In this document: piece after piece, positions 58,220 through 64,000 of the stretch
How positions within the stretch are numbered: position 1 is the stretch's first letter
How the letters are laid out: each line of letters begins with the position of its first letter
Assembly: GCA_022844485.1 (NCBI GenBank)
Contig: JALHLQ010000011.1
Coordinates: 1-64,000 of the forward strand
DNA: 64,000 nt
Reading direction: 5' to 3'
DNA from: Xanthobacteraceae bacterium
GTDB taxonomy: Bacteria; Pseudomonadota; Alphaproteobacteria; Rhizobiales; Xanthobacteraceae
Program-made: the position numbers and the translations under genes
The notes under the pieces: model-generated
Seen by the model: only the letters and a program-made list of their open reading frames with translations
Database searches by the model: none
Told to the model about the DNA's origin: nothing

Positions 58220-60133
58220 ATGAAATCTGTTGCACGACGCAGCGTGAAGCTGCGCCTTTTGGCGAGCGCCGCCGTTGCCGCGCTGATCGTCTTGACGCCG
58301 GTGGTCGAAAGCTCGCTGTCGCCTGCGCAGGCGCAGACGCGGGTGTCCGTGTCGGTCGAATTCCGCAAAGCGCTCGAGCCGCATGGGCGTTTCCATCGGC
58401 ATTCGCGCTGGGGCGAGGTGTGGGTGCCGGCGAAGGTGTCGCGGGACTGGCGTCCCTATACGCTTGGACGCTGGGCCTATACCGATGATTGGGGCTGGTA
58501 CTGGGCCTCCGACGAGGAGGATTTCGGCTGGATCGTCTATCACTACGGCCGCTGGGTATTCGATGAGGAGCTCGGCTGGTGTTGGGTGGCCGGTGATCGC
58601 TGGGCCCCGGCCTGGGTGAGCTGGCGGCGCGGTCCGCAATATGTGGGCTGGGCTCCGCTGCCGCCGGACGAGGTGGTCGTCGAGTATGTCGAGCGGCCGG
58701 ATTACTGGTTCTTTGTGCGCACGGCGGATCTTCTGGCGCCACGCGTTTCCGTCGTGCTGATCCCGCGACCGCGCTACACGACCTTCTTCCAGCAGACGGT
58801 GATCGTGAACCGCACCGTGATCATTCGCGATGACCGCGCGCGATTCGCCGTCAACCCGGGAATCGAGCCGACCTATGTGGCGGCGGCCATCGGCCGTCCG
58901 ATCCGCGCCTATGACGTGCGGCCACGCGTTCTTGCGGGCGTATCGCCCGCCTTCGAGCAAGCCATCACGGTCCGCGCCGGCGAGCGCGTTCGCGAGCGTG
59001 TCGTTCTTCGCGAGACCCGCGAGGTGATCCGGCCGGCCGCGCAGGTCGAACCACCACGGCGTCTGGAGCGCCTTGAAGAGGGGCGGCTTGGCGAGCGTCC
59101 GCCGCGCGCCGCACGGCAGTTCACGCGCGACGAGGAGCGAAAGGACGCAGATCGAACGACGGGCGAGCGCCCTGGCGAACAGCGCGCCATCGATCGCCAG
59201 CCGCGGCAGGATGACGCAAGGGAACAACGCCGGGAGCTCCGCGACGGACAGCAGGAAGGCGCGCAAGAGCAGCGACGGGACAAGGCAGGCGAACAGCGAC
59301 AGGAGCAGCGGGAACAGACACGCGACCGCGTGCAGGATCGCCGCGACCAGTCGCGTGATCAAGGGCAGGCCCGCGAGCAGCAGCAGCGCCAACGCGAGGA
59401 GGCGCAAGAGAAGCTGCAGCGTGAGCGCGAAACACGCGGCGAGCAGGCGCGCGAGAAGCAGGAGCAGGCCCGCGAGCAGCAGCAGCGCCAACGCGAGGAG
59501 GCGCGAGAGAAGCTGCAGCGTGAGCGCGAAACACGCGGCGAGCAGGCGCGCGAGAAGCAGGAGCAGGCTCGCGAGCGGCAGCAGCTGCAGCAGCAGCGTG
59601 AGCAGGTTCGCGAACGTGCTCAGGAGCAGCGCCAGCAACTGCGCGAGCAACGCGATCCGGCGCGCGAGCGCGGACAGGAGCGTCGCGACAGCGTGCGCGA
59701 GCAGTTGCGTGAGCGCGATCGCGGCGCAACGACCGGCCGCGGCGATGTTGCGCCGAGGCTCGAGCGTCAGCGTGGCGACGACGACCGCGGGCGCCCCGCG
59801 ATCGGTCGCGGCGCCGATCGGCCTGACCCGGGCGAGCGCGTCCGCGGGCCGGAACGCTCCGTCGGCCCGGATCGCGGTGCGATTGAACGCGCAGCGCCTC
59901 GTCCTGAACCGCGCGGCGGCGGCGACGGACCTCCTGCGGCCGCCCGCGGCGGTCCTCCCGAGCGCGGCACTACGGGTCTCGGTGGTGGCGGACCGGCGCC
60001 GCAGCGCGCAGCGCCTCCGCAAGCCGCACCTGAGCAGCCGCAAGCCGCTCCGCAGGGACGCGGCGGCGGTGGCGGGGGTGGCCGCGGTGGCCCTCCCGGC
60101 GGAGACGGTCCGGGCGAACGGCGCGGGCAATAG
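58220..60133 (+). CDS. DUF6600-like exported protein with Arg/Glu/Gln-rich repeat region and RG-rich tail
   Basis: Signal peptide; aromatic W/Y motifs (GRWAYTDDWGWYWASDEEDFGWIVYHYGRWVFDEELGWCWVAGDRWAPAWVSWRRGPQYVGWAPLPPDE); long R/E/Q-rich segment; GGGGGGGRGGPPGG C-terminus. Confidence 0.8.
   Translation: MKSVARRSVKLRLLASAAVAALIVLTPVVESSLSPAQAQTRVSVSVEFRKALEPHGRFHRHSRWGEVWVPAKVSRDWRPYTLGRWAYTDDWGWYWASDEEDFGWIVYHYGRWVFDEELGWCWVAGDRWAPAWVSWRRGPQYVGWAPLPPDEVVVEYVERPDYWFFVRTADLLAPRVSVVLIPRPRYTTFFQQTVIVNRTVIIRDDRARFAVNPGIEPTYVAAAIGRPIRAYDVRPRVLAGVSPAFEQAITVRAGERVRERVVLRETREVIRPAAQVEPPRRLERLEEGRLGERPPRAARQFTRDEERKDADRTTGERPGEQRAIDRQPRQDDAREQRRELRDGQQEGAQEQRRDKAGEQRQEQREQTRDRVQDRRDQSRDQGQAREQQQRQREEAQEKLQRERETRGEQAREKQEQAREQQQRQREEAREKLQRERETRGEQAREKQEQARERQQLQQQREQVRERAQEQRQQLREQRDPARERGQERRDSVREQLRERDRGATTGRGDVAPRLERQRGDDDRGRPAIGRGADRPDPGERVRGPERSVGPDRGAIERAAPRPEPRGGGDGPPAAARGGPPERGTTGLGGGGPAPQRAAPPQAAPEQPQAAPQGRGGGGGGGRGGPPGGDGPGERRGQ
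59366..59570 (+). repeat. 99-bp (33-codon) tandem repeat, two full copies plus partial third
   Basis: Unit 'caggcccgcgagcagcagcagcgccaacgcgaggaggcgc(a/g)(a/g)gagaagctgcagcgtgagcgcgaaacacgcggcgagcaggcgcgcgagaagcaggag' starts at 59366 and 59465; third start at 59564. Confidence 0.88.
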
Positions 60134-60148
60134 GGGTCTCAAAAAAGA

Positions 60149-60174
60149 ACGGGCGGGGAGTTCCCCGCCCGTTT
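60149..60174. terminator. bidirectional-capable terminator hairpin
   Basis: ACGGGCGGGG AGTT CCCCGCCCGT followed by TT; preceded by AAAAAA (T-tract on the minus strand). Confidence 0.85.
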
Positions 60175-60204
60175 CCATTCTGCGCGTCGGCGCGCTCGGA
60201 TTGC

Positions 60205-61335
60205 TCAGATCACGTAGGACTTCAGCGGCGGATAGCCATTGAAGCCGACCGACGAGTAGGTCGTCGTATAGGCGCCGGTCGCCTCGATCAGCACCTTATC
60301 CCCGATCGCAAGCGAGATCGGCAGCGGATAGGGGTTCTTCTCGTACAACACGTCCACCGAGTCGCAGGTGGGTCCGGCGATGATGCAGGGCGTCATCTCG
60401 TCCCGATCGCGAGAGGTGCGGATCGGGTAGCGGATCGACTCGTCGATCGTTTCGGCGAGCCCGTGGAACTTGCCGATATCGAGATAGACCCAACGCACTT
60501 CGTCTTCCGGCGAGCGCTTGGCGATCAGCACCACCTCGGCCTCGATCACGCCGGCATTGCCGACAAGCCCGCGGCCCGGTTCGATGATCGTCTCCGGCAC
60601 GGCATTGCCGAAATGCTTGCGCAGCGCACGGAAGATCGCCTTGCCGTAGGACTCGAGCTTCGGAGTCTTACGCATGTATTTCGCCGGGAAGCCGCCGCCG
60701 AGATTGACCATCGACAGCGCAATTCCGCGCTCCGCGCAAGCGCGGAAGACCGAGGCCGTGGAGGCGAGCGCACGGTCCCAAGCCTCGACATTATGCTGCT
60801 GCGACCCGACGTGAAAGGAGATGCCGTGCGCCACGAGCCCGAGGCGATGGGCGAGTTCGAGAATGTCGGGCGCGTAATCCGGCTCGCAACCGAATTTGCG
60901 CGAAAGCGGCCATTCGGAACCCGAGCCGTCGCAATGGATGCGGCAGATCACGCGGGAGCCGGGTGCGGCGCGCGCAACCTTCTCCACTTCCGCTTCGCAG
61001 TCGACCGCAAACAGCGTCACGCCGAGCGCGAATGCGGCCGCGATCTCGCTCTCCTTCTTGATCGTGTTGCCGTAGGAAATCCGATCCGGCGTGCAGCCGG
61101 TGGCCAGCACGTCCTTCGTCTCGGTTACTGACGCGACGTCGAAGGAGGAGCCGAGATCGGCGAGCAGCTTCAGGATCGCCGGATCGGGGTTGGCCTTGAC
61201 GGCATAGAAAACGCGCGTGTCCGGCAGCGTCCTCGCAAAGGCCTGGTAATTGTCCCGGACGACGTCGAGATCGATCACGAGGCAGGGTCCCTCGTCGCAG
61301 CGCTTCTTCAAGAAATCGCGGATGCGTGCGGTCAT
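60205..61335 (-). CDS. ornithine/lysine decarboxylase (PLP type III fold)
   Basis: PCLVIDLDVVRDNYQAFARTLPDTRVFYAVKANPDPAILKLLADLGSSFDVASVTE...ERGIALSMVNLGGGFPAKY...GPTCDSVDVLYE. Confidence 0.93.
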   Translation of the reverse strand: MTARIRDFLKKRCDEGPCLVIDLDVVRDNYQAFARTLPDTRVFYAVKANPDPAILKLLADLGSSFDVASVTETKDVLATGCTPDRISYGNTIKKESEIAAAFALGVTLFAVDCEAEVEKVARAAPGSRVICRIHCDGSGSEWPLSRKFGCEPDYAPDILELAHRLGLVAHGISFHVGSQQHNVEAWDRALASTASVFRACAERGIALSMVNLGGGFPAKYMRKTPKLESYGKAIFRALRKHFGNAVPETIIEPGRGLVGNAGVIEAEVVLIAKRSPEDEVRWVYLDIGKFHGLAETIDESIRYPIRTSRDRDEMTPCIIAGPTCDSVDVLYEKNPYPLPISLAIGDKVLIEATGAYTTTYSSVGFNGYPPLKSYVI

Positions 61336-61439
61336 CTCCGCATCTCCCATTTGCATCACGGCCTCTCGGCCGAGTTGATGAACCAACAGGCGCCGCGCAC
61401 GCACACGGCAAGAACGCGCCGCGAGAGTGACGTCACCTG

Positions 61440-61715
61440 ACTGATGCCTTGGTCCGGATGGGAAATATCCCGTCCGCACGCCCGGCAAAGAAGGACAAGC
61501 CTCTTCGGTTACGCGGCAACCCGCAGTACCAAAAAAGCCCGCTCCGTCGTTGCTTTAAGCCGCGTCGCCCGTTGAGAACGGGCTTTGCCGGTTCGCCTCC
61601 GGCTGCCGGTCGCGGGTGCAAGAAAGGCAGATCCCTTTCTTAGGCGGCTGTCCGGCCTCTTGTCCGGATGCCCACCGACCGACACACGGCCACAGGCACG
61701 TGCGAAATTGGGCAA
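61440..61715 (-). promoter_or_regulatory. candidate structured 5' leader of ornithine decarboxylase (speF-motif-like)
   Basis: Minus-strand leader contains AAGAAAGG-GATCTG-CCTTTCTT hairpin, GCCCGTT-CTC-AACGGGC hairpin and AAAGCCCG...CGGGCTTTTTT. The location matches the alphaproteobacterial speF motif; assignment from memory, not searched. Bounds approximate. Confidence 0.6.
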
Positions 61716-61813
61716 TCGTCAAATAAGTCATTCGAGCCGGTCATGCAAGAGCGCCGGACACGGACACCGAATTCTAAACCGTTTCTTAAGATGTCGAGCC
61801 GAAACGCGACGCC

Positions 61814-62077
61814 TCAGGGGCGCGTCGTAAACGGTTCGACCCGCTTGGCGGCGCGAATGAATGCCCCCATGATGACGATGCCGGCTGCGAAGAAGATCGC
61901 TTGCAGTGCCAGCGTCCCGTATTCGCCGAGACCAAGTTGGCTGCCAAAAGCCCAACCGCCCGCATAGGCGGCGCCGAAGACTTCCGCGCCGATGAGAACG
62001 GCGGCGGACATCACGGTCAGCACGTTGGACCAGAGGACGCGGCGGGGGGCCAGGGGTTTTTCAATCGGCTCTTTCAT
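61814..62077 (-). CDS. hypothetical small membrane protein (2 TM)
   Basis: NVLTVMSAAVLIGAEVFGAAYAGGWAFGSQLGLGEYGTLALQAIFFAAGIVIMGAFIRAAKRVEPF. Confidence 0.7.
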   Translation of the reverse strand: MKEPIEKPLAPRRVLWSNVLTVMSAAVLIGAEVFGAAYAGGWAFGSQLGLGEYGTLALQAIFFAAGIVIMGAFIRAAKRVEPFTTRP

Positions 62078-62170
62078 GGGCGCGGAATGTCCTCGAATTT
62101 CGCCTCGCAATCAAGCGCCATAGGGCTATAACCGCGGTCGCAAAGCCCCTCGGCCAAGACAAGCGCTCCG

Positions 62171-63766
62171 ATGGATTTTCACACCTATGGACACCGCCGC
62201 GGCGTGGTCGCCGCGCCGCACGCGGAAGCCACCGAAGCCGGCTATCACATTCTCGGCGAGGGCGGGAATGCGCTCGAAGCGATGGTGGCCATGGCCGCGA
62301 CGATCGCAGCCGTCTATCCGCATATGAACCATATCGGCGGCGACGGCTTCTGGCTGTATCGCGAACGCTCGGGCCGCGTGCGCGCCATCATGGGTGCCGG
62401 TCCCGCAGGCAGCCGCGCCACGCCCTCGCTCTATCGGGAAGCCGGATACGACGCGATCCCCGCGCGCGGACCGCTTGCCGCGCTGACGGTTCCGGGCGCG
62501 GTCGGCGGATGGATGCTCGCGCTCGAAGCGGCCAAGGCGCTCGGGGGGCGCATGCCGCTCGATGTGCTCTTCAGTTGGGCTATCCGCGCAGCGCGCGACG
62601 GCTATACCGTGACGCGCAGCCAGGCGGGTCTCACGGCAGAGAAGATGCCGGAGATGAGAGATGCGACCGGCTTCGCCGAGACATTTCTCGTCGACGGCAA
62701 GGCGCCTGCGTCCGGTACGCGGCTGAAGCAGGCTGCACTCGCCGCTACGCTCGATCATCTGGCGAATGCGGGTCTCGACGACTTCTATCGAGGCGATATC
62801 GGACGCGAGATCGCTGCGGACCTGGAGCGGATCGGCAGCCCGGTGACGCGCGCCGACCTGGAACGCTATTGCGGCATCGTCGCAGAACCGCTGACGGCAG
62901 CCTTGCGCAGCGGCGCGATCTTCAATACGCCCCCGCCGACCCAAGGGCTTGCTTCGCTCATGATCCTCGCGCTGTTCGATCGGTTCGGCGTGAGGGAGGC
63001 CGAAAGCTTCGATCATGTGCACGGCATCGTCGAGGCCACGAAACGGGCCTTCCGTGTGCGCGATGCTTACGTGAGCGATCCGGAGCGGTTGCCGCATGCG
63101 CCCGACCGCTATCTCGATTCCAAGTTCCTCGACGCGGAAGTGGCCAAGGTCGACATGCGAAAGGCCGCGCCATGGCCGCCGAGACAGGGGCAGGGCGACA
63201 CGATCTGGATGGGGGCTGCGGACAATTCCGGTCTCGCCGTATCCTACATCCAGTCGATCTATTGGGAATTCGGCTCCGGATGCGTGCTGCCGAAAATCGG
63301 CATCCTGATGCAGAACCGCGGCGCGAGCTTCTCGCTCGATCCAAGGGCGCTCAATCCGCTGCAGCCCGGGCGGCGGCCGTTTCACACGCTCAATCCGGCG
63401 CTAGCTGTCTTGCACGACGGCCGGGTGATTGCTTACGGCGCCATGGGCGGCGACGGTCAGCCGCAAACGCAGGCCGCGATCTTCACGCGTCATGTGCATT
63501 TTCGCCAGCGGCTGGGAGAGGCGATCGACCGGCCGCGCTGGCTGCTCGGGCGGACATGGGGCTCGCCGCATACAAATCTGCGGATGGAAGCGCGGTTTGG
63601 CTCGGCGGTGTTGGACCGGTTACGAACCGCAGGACACGATGTCGAGGTCGTCTCGGAGGATTATTCAGACACGATGGGCCATGCCGGCGCGGTCGTCATG
63701 CATCCAGACGGCTCGTTCGAAGGCGCGCATGATCCGCGGGCGGACGGCGGGGCGAGGGGCGTCTGA
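62171..63766 (+). CDS. gamma-glutamyltransferase family protein
   Basis: GVVAAPHAEATEAGYHILGEGGNALEAMVAMAATIAAVYPHMNHIGGDGFWLYRERSG...DNSGLAVSYIQSIYWEFGSGCVLPKIGILMQNRGASFSL. Confidence 0.92.
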   Translation: MDFHTYGHRRGVVAAPHAEATEAGYHILGEGGNALEAMVAMAATIAAVYPHMNHIGGDGFWLYRERSGRVRAIMGAGPAGSRATPSLYREAGYDAIPARGPLAALTVPGAVGGWMLALEAAKALGGRMPLDVLFSWAIRAARDGYTVTRSQAGLTAEKMPEMRDATGFAETFLVDGKAPASGTRLKQAALAATLDHLANAGLDDFYRGDIGREIAADLERIGSPVTRADLERYCGIVAEPLTAALRSGAIFNTPPPTQGLASLMILALFDRFGVREAESFDHVHGIVEATKRAFRVRDAYVSDPERLPHAPDRYLDSKFLDAEVAKVDMRKAAPWPPRQGQGDTIWMGAADNSGLAVSYIQSIYWEFGSGCVLPKIGILMQNRGASFSLDPRALNPLQPGRRPFHTLNPALAVLHDGRVIAYGAMGGDGQPQTQAAIFTRHVHFRQRLGEAIDRPRWLLGRTWGSPHTNLRMEARFGSAVLDRLRTAGHDVEVVSEDYSDTMGHAGAVVMHPDGSFEGAHDPRADGGARGV

Positions 63767-63833
63767 CGCGCGAATGTGGTCGCCCGGGCCGCGCGGTGTG
63801 CAATGAATCCGTTCCCCGGCCGAAGCGAGCGCC

Positions 63834-64000
63834 GTAGGGTGGGCTTCGCCGCGCGAAGCCCACGTCTTGTGCTTGCGTGGGCGCGCGCCTTCGGCGCTTC
63901 GCCCACCCTACCGAATCTCGATCGTGCGAATGTCAATCGTAGGGTGGGCTTCGCCGCGTGAAGCCCACGTCTTCTGCTTGCGTGGGCGCGCGCCTTCGGC
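63834..64000. repeat. tandem REP-like palindromes, second copy truncated by window end
   Basis: GTAGGGTGGGCTTCGCCGCGCGAAGCCCACGTCTTGTGCTTGCGTGGGCGCGCGCCTTCGGCGCTTCGCCCACCCTAC (63834-63911), repeated almost identically from 63939. Confidence 0.92.

Noticed and set aside
59366-59570. CRISPR-like array
   Set aside because: The 99-bp repeats are contiguous, in frame and encode protein; there are no spacers.
58196-60178. Long antisense ORF (660 aa) opposite the DUF6600-like gene
   Set aside because: Low-complexity Leu/Ala/Arg translation of a GC-rich repeat region. The plus strand has a signal peptide and recognised modules, so the antisense ORF is a codon-bias artefact.

Overview
GC-rich chromosomal window, probably from a Rhizobiales-type alphaproteobacterium (inferred from gene content and repeat style). 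It opens with the 3' end of a 23S rRNA and a 5S rRNA with terminator. These are followed by a ba3-type cytochrome oxidase operon, sugar-acid catabolism genes (two KDPG/KDPGal aldolase paralogs, dgoK-like, kdgK-like, IlvD/Edd dehydratase, TRAP transporter, DenD-like), an initiator tRNA-Met, several ABC transporters, map/radC, chrB-chrA, a zinc module (znuCBA + His-rich CobW GTPase), an ornithine decarboxylase and a gamma-glutamyltransferase. Non-coding and structural signals stand out. (1) Two copies of a pseudoknot-capable leader RNA share an 18-nt identical block and place the Shine-Dalgarno in a hairpin; one is directly upstream of chrB-chrA, the other upstream of a 9-codon ORF followed by a TauE/SafE permease. 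(2) A Zur-box-like palindrome abuts an unlisted 47-aa membrane smORF upstream of znuC. (3) A structured leader upstream of ornithine decarboxylase is consistent with the speF motif and has an attenuator-like arrangement. (4) A complete IS5/IS427-type element is inserted at the CTAG overlapping the stop codon of a KDG kinase gene. (5) ridA is frameshifted. (6) A radC 3'-end duplication brackets an orphan hicB. (7) Several CTAG-bounded or REP-like palindromes occur, two of them between binding-protein and permease genes. No CRISPR array or prophage was seen.
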